IMG/VR virus record: IMGVR_UViG_3300042519_001936
Span: 1 to 36,760 of that record
Reading direction: 5' to 3' (one strand)
Length of the DNA: 36,760 nt
Source of the DNA: a virus
Below the pieces are notes generated by a model. It worked only from the letters and a program-made list of their open reading frames with translations, ran no database searches and had not been told where the DNA came from. Of this stretch, positions 6,494-13,992 are shown one piece after another. Each line of letters begins with the position of its first letter. Position 1 is the stretch's first letter. The position numbers were made by a program, and so were the translations under genes.

Positions 6494-7585
6494 ATGGCGT
6501 ATGATTCAATCCCAATTCACGGCAATCCGAATCGAGGAGTTTTCGGAGTCGTTGGTGAAAGAATGTCATCGGACATTGGCGCGGCTTTCATAAAAATTAG
6601 CGCAGACACACTGAATGTTGGATGGACTATTGTTGGGTCTTCGTCTTTTGAGGTTACTCCCACACCATCGGTGACCCCGTATTTAACGCCGACCGTGACG
6701 CCAACCATAACGAACACGCCGACCGTGACGCCAACCAAAACGAACACGCCGACAAAAACTCCCACGGTAACGCCAACCCCAAGCATCACTCCAACACACA
6801 CCACTACGCCGTCGATTACACCAACTCTCACCGTTACTCCAACGGTTACTACAACGATTGGGTGGATTCCTACACCAACCCCCACGCCAATAACATATTA
6901 TACATTATACACTACGTCGTCGGTTGCTTCTTATGGTCCGTCGGGAGAAGTTCCGAGCAGTTCCATCGTGCTGAGTCCACCGGGTGGGGTATACGCGTCT
7001 GGCACCGTGGTGACATTGTACGTCCTGCCAAATTTAAATTCGAGCGCGTCCTTATATAAAGACGGAGTTTTATTTGGTACATCGAACACTCTCATCACCA
7101 CGACAGTGCCAATGCACTCCGATCACACAGCCAGTGTTGTGGTTGGCTGGCGAGACGTTCAGTGGCAAGTTGCAGCAAACCCGGTGGTGGGTGGATCTCC
7201 GTATGGCCCAAGCGGGCTCACGTCTGGTTACGCAAAAATGGGAGAAGTTATTACTATAACCGCGAACCCAACCGATTCGACGTTTGTTAGTTGGTCATAT
7301 AGCAACTCTGTTCCCACGACTCCGACGAGCGCGACGACGGAAGTAACTCTCTCGGTGGACTCCACGAATCAATTCACCGCAAATTATTCTCTAAATACTT
7401 ATATTATCACCGCGAAGTACAGCGGAACCACCGGAACGTCTAGTTTTACATATTATGATTCCGCGGGGAACATCCAGACATATTATGGCACCGGCGTGCT
7501 GGGTGGCACCGTGGTCCCAGATCATTGTGGCAGGTTTGTTAGCCTATTGGCGGGCACGGCGGACCAAACAATATATCAATGTTAA
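6494..7585 (+). CDS. Second Thr/Pro-rich virion-type protein with InlB-like repeats
   Basis: 363 residues. Residues 1-48 are paralogous to the N-terminus of the 499..2031 product, sharing IPIHGNP, G-V/I-x-G, FIK/YIK and LNVGW. Residues ~53-134 are a mucin-like Thr/Pro/Ser linker. The remainder holds two InlB-like beta repeats of about 80 residues and a shortened third that ends in a Cys-containing tail (DHCGRFVSLLAGTADQTIYQC) unlike the other repeats. No signal peptide or membrane segment is seen. The shared N-terminus suggests both proteins dock to the same virion site. The gene lies 64 nt upstream of a GT60-like glycosyltransferase, which makes the linker a candidate substrate. Function is inferred from layout. 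Confidence 0.85.
   Translation: MAYDSIPIHGNPNRGVFGVVGERMSSDIGAAFIKISADTLNVGWTIVGSSSFEVTPTPSVTPYLTPTVTPTITNTPTVTPTKTNTPTKTPTVTPTPSITPTHTTTPSITPTLTVTPTVTTTIGWIPTPTPTPITYYTLYTTSSVASYGPSGEVPSSSIVLSPPGGVYASGTVVTLYVLPNLNSSASLYKDGVLFGTSNTLITTTVPMHSDHTASVVVGWRDVQWQVAANPVVGGSPYGPSGLTSGYAKMGEVITITANPTDSTFVSWSYSNSVPTTPTSATTEVTLSVDSTNQFTANYSLNTYIITAKYSGTTGTSSFTYYDSAGNIQTYYGTGVLGGTVVPDHCGRFVSLLAGTADQTIYQC
6688..6747 (+). repeat. 30-nt tandem repeat inside the Thr/Pro linker
   Basis: Two adjacent 30-nt copies, starting at 6688 and 6718, encode TVTPTITNTP and TVTPTKTNTP and differ by a single base. This near-identity at the DNA level points to recent duplication, unlike the codon-varied remainder of the linker. 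Confidence 0.8.
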
Positions 7586-7599
7586 AAAAGTGATAAAAT

Positions 7600-7607
7600 T
7601 ATTTATT
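7600..7607 (+). promoter_or_regulatory. TATTTATT octamer before the glycan cassette
   Basis: Lies 42 nt before the ATG at 7650, in the 64-nt gap after the Thr/Pro-rich gene. It is followed at 7612 by a perfect palindrome. Confidence 0.4.
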
Positions 7608-7611
7608 ATAA

Positions 7612-7627
7612 CTTGTATATATACAAG
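7612..7627. promoter_or_regulatory. 16-bp perfect palindrome, possible operator or hairpin
   Basis: CTTGTATATATACAAG is a perfect dyad with no loop, placed between the TATTTATT octamer and the first cassette gene. It could be a repressor-binding site or a short mRNA hairpin. There is no T-run, so an intrinsic terminator is unlikely. Confidence 0.35.
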
Positions 7628-7649
7628 AAAGTAATAAACTAATGGTTAT

Positions 7650-8954
7650 ATGAGTAATAATAAAATTTTTATCCAAATTGCAGCGTATCGCGATCCACAG
7701 CTAGTACCAACAATAAAAGACTGTATTGCCAATGCAAAAAATCCAGAGAATCTTGTTTTTTGCATCGCGTGGCAGCACGGCCCAGAAGAAAAGATCGACG
7801 AAATAAAAGATTTGCCGAATGTTAAAATCATTGACATTCCATATTTCGAAAGCAAGGGAGCGTGTTGGGCGAGGAATCAAATTCAACAGCGATATGATGG
7901 CGAAGAATACACATTTCAATTAGATTCTCATCACAGATTTGTGAAAGATTGGGACGAGGTTGTAATCGGAATGTATAAGCAACTACAGGCGAAGGGTCAC
8001 GCTAAACCATTACTTACCGGTTATATTCCATCATTCGACCCAGACAACGATCCGGGTGCGCGAATTCAGACGCCGTGGAGAATGGATTTTGATCGGTTTA
8101 TACCAGAAGGTGCGGTGTTCTTTTTACCGGCAAGTATAGACGATTGGAAAGAAAGAACTGAGCCGGTAGCATCGAGATTTTATTCGGCACACTTCTGTTT
8201 TACTGGTGGGCAGTTCTGTAAAGAAGTTCCACACGACCCGGAATATTATTTTCACGGGGAAGAAATAAGCATCGCCGCCCGGGCTTTTACGCATGGATAT
8301 GATTTGTTTCATCCACACAGAGTCGTAGCGTGGCATGAATACACGCGCAAAGGCAGGACTAAACATTGGGACGATCATAACGGAAACAATAAAAATATTA
8401 CTCCCGACAAAAAAGATTGGGGTGAGCGAAACTCAGATAGCCACAAGCGCAATCGACGCTTATTTTCTATGGATGGAGAAAGCTATAATAATATTTCGTG
8501 GGGACAATATGGGTTTGGGACAGAAAGAACGCTGCGAGATTATGAAGCGTACGCCGGCCTTCATTTTGGTAAGCGGGCGATTCAGCAATCGACGCTGGAC
8601 AAAAAGTATCCACCAAACACATTACATCAAAAATACGAAACTGCCGACGCGTGGGAGAATTCATTCCTGAGAGTATTCAAACACTGCATAGATTTATCTC
8701 TGGACAAATTGAAACTGGACGATTATCATTTTTGGTGCGTCACGTTTGAGCGAGAAGACAATTCGCTGTTGTACCGGCAAGATGCCAACACCGAAGAGTG
8801 CGCGAGACTATTGCGCGAAGCTCGCGACCCGAGCGGCGATAAGTACGTAAAGTTGTGGCGAACATTCGAAACTTCGGAGCGACCGCACCATTGGGTCGTC
8901 TGGCCTAACAGCGCAAGTAAAGGTTGGGGCGAGAGGGTGACCGGAAACTTGTGA
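7650..8954 (+). CDS. GT60-like (GlcNAc-transferase family) glycosyltransferase
   Basis: 434 residues. The N-terminus (IFIQIAAYRDPQLVPTIKDC) with a following FCIAWQ, the SKGACWARN segment (~68-76) and LDSHHRF (~91-97) match the family typified by Dictyostelium Skp1 GlcNAc-transferase and trypanosome mucin polypeptide GlcNAc-transferases. D92-S93-H94 is the DxD-like metal and sugar-nucleotide site. A second conserved block (YYFHGEEISIAARAFTHGY) lies around 215. Known members transfer GlcNAc to hydroxyproline or Thr of polypeptides. The C-terminal ~130 residues are less clear. It is the first gene of an eight-gene cassette and is coupled to the next gene by a GTGA overlap. The fold assignment is firm; the donor and acceptor are inferred. 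Confidence 0.82.
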   Translation: MSNNKIFIQIAAYRDPQLVPTIKDCIANAKNPENLVFCIAWQHGPEEKIDEIKDLPNVKIIDIPYFESKGACWARNQIQQRYDGEEYTFQLDSHHRFVKDWDEVVIGMYKQLQAKGHAKPLLTGYIPSFDPDNDPGARIQTPWRMDFDRFIPEGAVFFLPASIDDWKERTEPVASRFYSAHFCFTGGQFCKEVPHDPEYYFHGEEISIAARAFTHGYDLFHPHRVVAWHEYTRKGRTKHWDDHNGNNKNITPDKKDWGERNSDSHKRNRRLFSMDGESYNNISWGQYGFGTERTLRDYEAYAGLHFGKRAIQQSTLDKKYPPNTLHQKYETADAWENSFLRVFKHCIDLSLDKLKLDDYHFWCVTFEREDNSLLYRQDANTEECARLLREARDPSGDKYVKLWRTFETSERPHHWVVWPNSASKGWGERVTGNL

Positions 8955-9904
8955 AAACTATAGCATTTCACGACAATAATTTATGCTTGCGTGGAACGAC
9001 CATTGCAATGTATGAGTACGCCGATTACAATGAGCGAATACTGGGAAATAAAAGTATTATATTGTCGTCTCCGGGCGGCGATCTGTCGGCGCTGCCCAAG
9101 TTTAAGCAGAGGTTTGCCGACGTTCATTTAATGCATTTCTGTGATTACGAAAAATTTTTGGTTTCTAGTGGAGCAGAGAAGCTCTACATCATAAAGTCGG
9201 GCGGAAAATCGGACGGCATTTGTTTGGGCAATTTTCCATCGTTGATTCATGTAGTTTTTCGAAGCAACGAACCACACGGCCACAGGTACAAATATGTATC
9301 CGACTGGTTGGCGAGGGATCAAGGACACGACCCGACCACTCATTCGGTTCCACACATGGTGGAAAAGTTACCAGAGAGCGCGTATGACTTGAGAGAAAAA
9401 CTTGGTATATCAAAATCGAAGACAGTCTTTGGTTATTATGGCGGAGCAACCGAGTTTAATATCCGAGACGTGCATGAGGCGATAGCAGAAACAGTTAAAA
9501 AACGAGATGATATAGTGTTTCTTTTCATGAATGTAAACACGTTTTCTGACTCACACCCAAATATTATACACTTACCGGGAACATACGACATGAGGGAGAA
9601 AGCCGCGTTCATTCGCGCGTGCGACGCGATGATTCATGCTAGAGGCGGTGGAGAAACATTCGGAAAAGCCGTTGGCGAGTTTGCTATTGAGAACAAACCG
9701 ATTGTTACATACGCCGATTCGGGAGAACGTTCTCATATAGAAATATTGGGAGAGCGTGGAATCTATTACCGTGGGTATGAATGTATACTTGACATTCTTA
9801 ATAACTTAAAAAAATACGCCATCAGGGATGATTATTACAAAGCGTATGATAACTATTCCCCGGAGATTATAATGGGAAAATTTGATAAACTTTTCTTACA
9901 ATGA
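8951..9904 (+). CDS. GT-B glycosyltransferase
   Basis: 317 residues from the GTG at 8951, whose last two bases begin the upstream stop codon (GTGA overlap). This coupling is preferred over a longer in-frame start at 8924. The N-terminal CLRGTTIAMYEYADYNERIL segment is typical of GT-B enzymes that begin with a glycine-containing loop. The C-terminal half has FGYYGG (start of the second Rossmann domain) and a RACDAMIHARGGGETFGKAVGEF block corresponding to the nucleotide-sugar binding E-x7-E region. It probably transfers an NDP-sugar to the growing glycan. It is coupled to the next gene by ATGA. The sugar specificity is not readable. Confidence 0.8.
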   Translation: MKTIAFHDNNLCLRGTTIAMYEYADYNERILGNKSIILSSPGGDLSALPKFKQRFADVHLMHFCDYEKFLVSSGAEKLYIIKSGGKSDGICLGNFPSLIHVVFRSNEPHGHRYKYVSDWLARDQGHDPTTHSVPHMVEKLPESAYDLREKLGISKSKTVFGYYGGATEFNIRDVHEAIAETVKKRDDIVFLFMNVNTFSDSHPNIIHLPGTYDMREKAAFIRACDAMIHARGGGETFGKAVGEFAIENKPIVTYADSGERSHIEILGERGIYYRGYECILDILNNLKKYAIRDDYYKAYDNYSPEIIMGKFDKLFLQ

Positions 9905-10734
9905 AAAAATTAAACATACTTGTCAGTGCAATTTGTTTCGTAAACCGGTCAAAACCGGGAGCAGAAATTTATATAAAATTCGCCAAGCGTCAGATAGCAG
10001 ACGTGATGTCGAAAACCCCGTACGATTACAGATTAATAACGAACGAGGCGCATCAATTCGAGGATGTTGTCGCTGCCTTTCCAGCCCGGGTAACAATTAC
10101 CGAGGACTTACTAGTTGGCGAGCGCATCATGGTTGGACCATTCAACCAAATGTTGAAGTATAAGACGATGCGCGACGTTCCGGCCAAATATGACTGGCTG
10201 TGGTACATGGACTGTGACGCGGGTATCTGTGAAACAGTGAATACCGACAAAATTGATGCATTAGCTGATGCGTGGGTGTCTGCCGGGTTTGATATAATTG
10301 GAACCAGAACCAACGCGGTGTTGTCGGGGGAATTATTGGACCACGAACGTAAAATAAAGGAGTGGGAGGCAAAGAAAGCTGCTGGGGAACCCAATCCATA
10401 TTTAGTCACAAATTTATTTAGCGCCAAGTTTATTTTCTACAATGTATCCAGCGAGAGCGGCCCGTTCGAGTGGATGGATGCCTGCTTGCCAAGCGAGCAT
10501 GTACTATTCATAAAAAATAGCGAAAAACTTGCCAAGATGGCGGCGACATTTAAAAAATTCAACGAAAAGTTTGAAAAACAAACGATTCCCCTTGTTACTT
10601 GGGATATGGAGGCATTTGAAATCGGGGTTTCGGCTAAAATCGCCGGATACAAGATGGGCGATTTCGGAAATGCCCACGGCGACGACTTCAAAGTGCGCTT
10701 CAATTACAATAACTGGGAAAAGGTAAAATACTAA
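9901..10734 (+). CDS. GT-A-type glycosyltransferase-like protein
   Basis: 277 residues, ATGA overlap with the gene before. Residues 99-108 (WLWYMDCDAG) form a hydrophobic strand ending in D104-C-D106, the DxD metal site of GT-A glycosyltransferases. The N-terminal strand (LNILVSAICFVNRSKPGAEI) and the later TWDMEAFEIGV segment fit the same fold. Layout resembles retaining GT6/GT34-like enzymes, but I cannot place it in a family with confidence. It lies within the glycan cassette. Confidence 0.65.
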   Translation: MKKLNILVSAICFVNRSKPGAEIYIKFAKRQIADVMSKTPYDYRLITNEAHQFEDVVAAFPARVTITEDLLVGERIMVGPFNQMLKYKTMRDVPAKYDWLWYMDCDAGICETVNTDKIDALADAWVSAGFDIIGTRTNAVLSGELLDHERKIKEWEAKKAAGEPNPYLVTNLFSAKFIFYNVSSESGPFEWMDACLPSEHVLFIKNSEKLAKMAATFKKFNEKFEKQTIPLVTWDMEAFEIGVSAKIAGYKMGDFGNAHGDDFKVRFNYNNWEKVKY

Positions 10735-10735
10735 C

Positions 10736-11506
10736 GTGATAGAAATACTTAACAACTTTGCATCATCCGGGCGCGGACTGGGAAATAAACTATTCACGTA
10801 TGCCCTCGCGAGGATTCTCTCCGACGAGCTTGACTTAAATATATCAGTGCCGGTAAACTCGTTTGTTGAGCGCGGCAACGTGATTAAATCCTTCCCGTAC
10901 GGGGACGTAACTTCAAAAAGAACTATAATGTCCCCAAGTACATATGTGTCAGATCGCTCGGTATACAACATAGGATTAACAAAGACGCTTGAAAATTGTC
11001 GAGATAGCCACGTCGCAATTGATGGGTATTTTTTAAAGTATGGATATATAAAGGCACACAAAAGAATGATCAAAGAAATGTATTCTGATCTTGTGTCTCC
11101 GACGCAAAAAGAAAACACCGTGTTGGTTATGTTTAGACACCCGAACGTCGATCCAAAGTTCGCCTTGCCGGATGAATATTATTTGGACGTAATAAAGAAA
11201 TTGTCATTTGATAAATTATATTTAAGTTACGATACATACGATAAACACAAAACGATAGTCGAGAAGTTAAAAGCTTTATATAACACGGAAGTAATTGACC
11301 TTACTGTATTAGATATGATGAAAGCGATCACAGAACACAAAACATTAGTATGCGCACAAGGTACCTATGCATTTTGGGCAGCGTTCTTGTCCAACGCAGA
11401 TAAAATTTACTTTCCTATCACACTGGAGGGTCCGAATTGTAGAACCGAGTGGTCGGTCGATTTAAAAGTTGACGACGAAGCGAGATATATTCACGTGGAA
11501 GTATGA
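10736..11506 (+). CDS. GT11-like alpha-1,2-fucosyltransferase-like protein
   Basis: 256 residues, GTG start 1 nt after the previous stop. The N-terminal GRGLGNKLFTYALAR (residues 13-26) matches the GRLGNQLFQYA motif of GT11 fucosyltransferases. Later features fit as well: DGYFLKYGYI, a strand with FRHP, LPDEYYLDVI, and a C-terminal CAQGTYAFWAAFLS followed by ADKIYFP. GT11 enzymes transfer fucose from GDP-fucose. The protein is slightly short for the family (about 270-300 residues), and the usual HxR motif is altered to FRHP, so the donor may differ. It is coupled by ATGA to a GT10-like gene. Confidence 0.75.
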   Translation: MIEILNNFASSGRGLGNKLFTYALARILSDELDLNISVPVNSFVERGNVIKSFPYGDVTSKRTIMSPSTYVSDRSVYNIGLTKTLENCRDSHVAIDGYFLKYGYIKAHKRMIKEMYSDLVSPTQKENTVLVMFRHPNVDPKFALPDEYYLDVIKKLSFDKLYLSYDTYDKHKTIVEKLKALYNTEVIDLTVLDMMKAITEHKTLVCAQGTYAFWAAFLSNADKIYFPITLEGPNCRTEWSVDLKVDDEARYIHVEV

Positions 11507-12444
11507 AAAACATTAAGTTTACATGTAGCTGGTGGTCGGATTCTAAAAAGCTAACGCGCCGGGTACTGGACCAATTCCTCACGGAATCCAGCGACTTGTT
11601 CGATTATCGGATAGTGCACGACGACAGTTACGACATCATCGTATTCTTTGGTTACGTCTCGGAGCCAATTAAACCAACGGCCAACGCATATCTGTTCCCA
11701 CAGGAGCCAACATGGACCGGTACGCATCAAAAGCATTTTAATGGTATGCCTAACCTGACTGTGTATGGATTTGATCGTACTAATTATGGCGGGGATTGTA
11801 AGTTTGTCGAAACGTTTGCCCATATGTTTTACGGTGGCATTGGCCCGGACGGAGAAGGGTGGGACGACTGGAAGTATAATAACATAAAGAACATTGCACC
11901 AAAAAAGACGATGAACATGTGTTCTACGATCTCTAGTCGCGGTGACGATTGGACCAGTTTCTCCGGTGGGTGTATGTATCAGCATAGATGCGGCCTTGTT
12001 AGAAACATTCATCACCTCAACTTTATAGATTTTTTCGGTGGCTGGCAATTAAACGGTGCCAATATAAAAAGCTACGCGTTGCGTAAGTTCGACGCATTAT
12101 TACCCTATAAATTCACGCTGACGGTTGAAAACTCAAATGAAAATTACTACGTTTCCGAAAAGTTTTTTGATCCAATATTGACGAATAGCATACCGATATA
12201 CTTTGGTTGTAAAAATATAAAAACTCTTTTTCCGGAGAATGGTTATATTTTACTGGACAATTTGACAGATCACACCAAGATAGTTTCCCAATTGAATTAT
12301 ATAAACGACAATGCCGACAGACTTTACGGCGAAATGCTCCCGGAAGCTTTAAAAATAAAGCGGCGATATTTTAACGAACTTAATCCATTAAACAAAATAC
12401 TTGCACATGACTCGCCTAGTAATACATCAACCCAAAAACTTTGA
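11503..12444 (+). CDS. GT10-like fucosyltransferase
   Basis: 313 residues, ATGA overlap with the gene before. Residues 202-235 carry the GT10 signature: YKFTLTVENS, then YVSEKFFDPILTNSIPIYFG. The E-N (209-210) and E-K (219-220) positions match the catalytic and GDP-fucose-binding region of alpha-1,3/1,4-fucosyltransferases. The N-terminal half is a degenerate acceptor domain with a PQEPTWTG loop. Lying next to a GT11-like gene, it suggests the final glycan is fucosylated. GDP-fucose must come from the host or from genes outside the window. Confidence 0.82.
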   Translation: MKNIKFTCSWWSDSKKLTRRVLDQFLTESSDLFDYRIVHDDSYDIIVFFGYVSEPIKPTANAYLFPQEPTWTGTHQKHFNGMPNLTVYGFDRTNYGGDCKFVETFAHMFYGGIGPDGEGWDDWKYNNIKNIAPKKTMNMCSTISSRGDDWTSFSGGCMYQHRCGLVRNIHHLNFIDFFGGWQLNGANIKSYALRKFDALLPYKFTLTVENSNENYYVSEKFFDPILTNSIPIYFGCKNIKTLFPENGYILLDNLTDHTKIVSQLNYINDNADRLYGEMLPEALKIKRRYFNELNPLNKILAHDSPSNTSTQKL

Positions 12445-13372
12445 GAGTAGACGTTACAGATACTATAATTTAGTATTTGACGCAATTACGGCGAAACTTA
12501 GAGAAAGCTTCGACGTGATGGAGTGTGGTTACTATAAGTACGCCAATCAAGGATATTCTCCGACGTTGTTGTTACATAACGCCACGCGATATAACGATAC
12601 CAATATCCAACTATTGGAATGTGAAATGATCATAGAAAACTATGAAACAAAAGAAATCAAGGTATTATCTGCGTCGGACGACTTGACCGGGGCCATATTG
12701 AATTTCAAGGGAAATCCGCTTTTAACCAAGACTCTGGTTGCCCAGTTTGATCGTAAAAAAATACACTCGCATTTACCGGACGAAAACGACCAGAAAAAAA
12801 TTTGTCCGTGGGTTTACTTTCCAACGAACGATTATGATTTTGACGCAATAGAAAATCGGCGGCACAACAAAACGATACTCGGTACTATCAACCAAAAATT
12901 TTATTTTAGAGGCTCGTCTCTGGAATGTCGTCGGATTGTAGCGGGATTTAATCCGGAGTTGTTTACCGGTGGTGGGCCAATCGGCGGATTTGAATCATAT
13001 ACCGACGAGTTATTGAATTACCGACTGGGATTTTCCATCGCAGGCAGGGGAGAGTTTTGCTATCGGGACATAGAATACATGGCAATGGGCGTTCCATACA
13101 TACGCTTTGAATATAATAGCGAAATGGCAGAACCATTGGTTCCTGACTTCCATTACATTTCCGTGCCGCGGCCACCCGATGCTCCAAACGACCGGGATTT
13201 ACGACCAGAACATGCACCGTTGATTGAGGCGAGGTTTCTAGAAGTACGGAATGATATTGACTATTTGAATTTTATCGCTAATAATGCACTGGACTATTAT
13301 AACAAGCACGTTAAAATGGTCGGGTGTGTTAACCACACGCTAAAACTTTTAGAAATTGACAAATGGCTATGA
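12407..13372 (+). CDS. GT-B-like putative glycosyltransferase
   Basis: 321 residues from the ATG at 12407; a TTG at 12401 is an alternative. It overlaps the GT10-like gene by 38 nt. The C-terminal segment GRGEFCYRDIEYMAMGVPYIRFEY, followed by PDFHYISV, resembles the nucleotide-sugar binding half of GT-B enzymes, where a conserved Glu precedes an A-M-G-x-P turn. The N-terminal part is not recognised. It is likely a glycosyltransferase by fold and context; the sugar is unknown. Confidence 0.65.
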   Translation: MTRLVIHQPKNFESRRYRYYNLVFDAITAKLRESFDVMECGYYKYANQGYSPTLLLHNATRYNDTNIQLLECEMIIENYETKEIKVLSASDDLTGAILNFKGNPLLTKTLVAQFDRKKIHSHLPDENDQKKICPWVYFPTNDYDFDAIENRRHNKTILGTINQKFYFRGSSLECRRIVAGFNPELFTGGGPIGGFESYTDELLNYRLGFSIAGRGEFCYRDIEYMAMGVPYIRFEYNSEMAEPLVPDFHYISVPRPPDAPNDRDLRPEHAPLIEARFLEVRNDIDYLNFIANNALDYYNKHVKMVGCVNHTLKLLEIDKWL

Positions 13373-13992
13373 ACATAGAAATTACAAAGCAAGTAAACTT
13401 GGACCAAAACGACGGTCTATCGTCCGTTTTCGGGCTAGCTGCGCAACAACATCACGATGTTTATCAGGTGTTCTACGACTTTATACAGGACACGAAACCG
13501 GCGAGAATATTGGAAATTGGCACGGCACTTGGTGGGTTCACTCAATTTTTAAAGCGGTGTACAAGCGATTTACAATTGAATACTGATATACGTTCTTATG
13601 ACATTCACAGAATGAATTGGTATAAAGATATTATAGCGGAGGGCGTCGACGTGCGTGTGGAGAATATATTTAACGCCGACTACTCGGAATGTTTTCCAGA
13701 AGTAGTGGAATATATAAAATCGCCGGGACTCACGGTTGTGTTATGCGATGGTGGAGACAAAATTAGAGAGTTTAGATTACTTTCCAAGCACATTAAATCG
13801 GGAGACATTATCATGGCACACGATTATGCCGAGTCGGTAGAAGTATTCAACTCTACAATAAAAGGAACGCGTTGGAACTGGTGTGAGATTACCGCAGGTG
13901 ACATAGAACAGAGCGCGGGCGAAAATAGTCTTCTATATTATAGCAAGCAGAAATTCGAAAATGTGGTCTGGACTTGCAGAATAAAATTATGA
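13369..13992 (+). CDS. SAM-dependent methyltransferase
   Basis: 207 residues from the ATG at 13369, which overlaps the previous stop as ATGA. An ATG two codons upstream (13363) is also possible. ARILEIGTALGGFTQFL (residues ~45-61) is methyltransferase motif I. A later CDGGDKIREFRLLSKHIKSG with GDIIMAHDY resembles sugar or antibiotic O-methyltransferases of the cephalosporin hydroxylase/Methyltransf_24 type. O-methylation of a sugar in the cassette's product is a reasonable inference. It is coupled by ATGA to the next gene. Confidence 0.78.
   Translation: MNIEITKQVNLDQNDGLSSVFGLAAQQHHDVYQVFYDFIQDTKPARILEIGTALGGFTQFLKRCTSDLQLNTDIRSYDIHRMNWYKDIIAEGVDVRVENIFNADYSECFPEVVEYIKSPGLTVVLCDGGDKIREFRLLSKHIKSGDIIMAHDYAESVEVFNSTIKGTRWNWCEITAGDIEQSAGENSLLYYSKQKFENVVWTCRIKL

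Noticed and set aside
6650-6895. Short regular repeats resembling a CRISPR array
   Set aside because: Repeats are in frame, encode Thr/Pro linker residues and have no unique spacers of constant length.
10504-11118. 204-residue minus-strand frame opposite the GT-A-like and GT11-like genes
   Set aside because: Both plus-strand genes have recognisable motifs in this stretch and are coupled to neighbours; the antisense product shows no family features.
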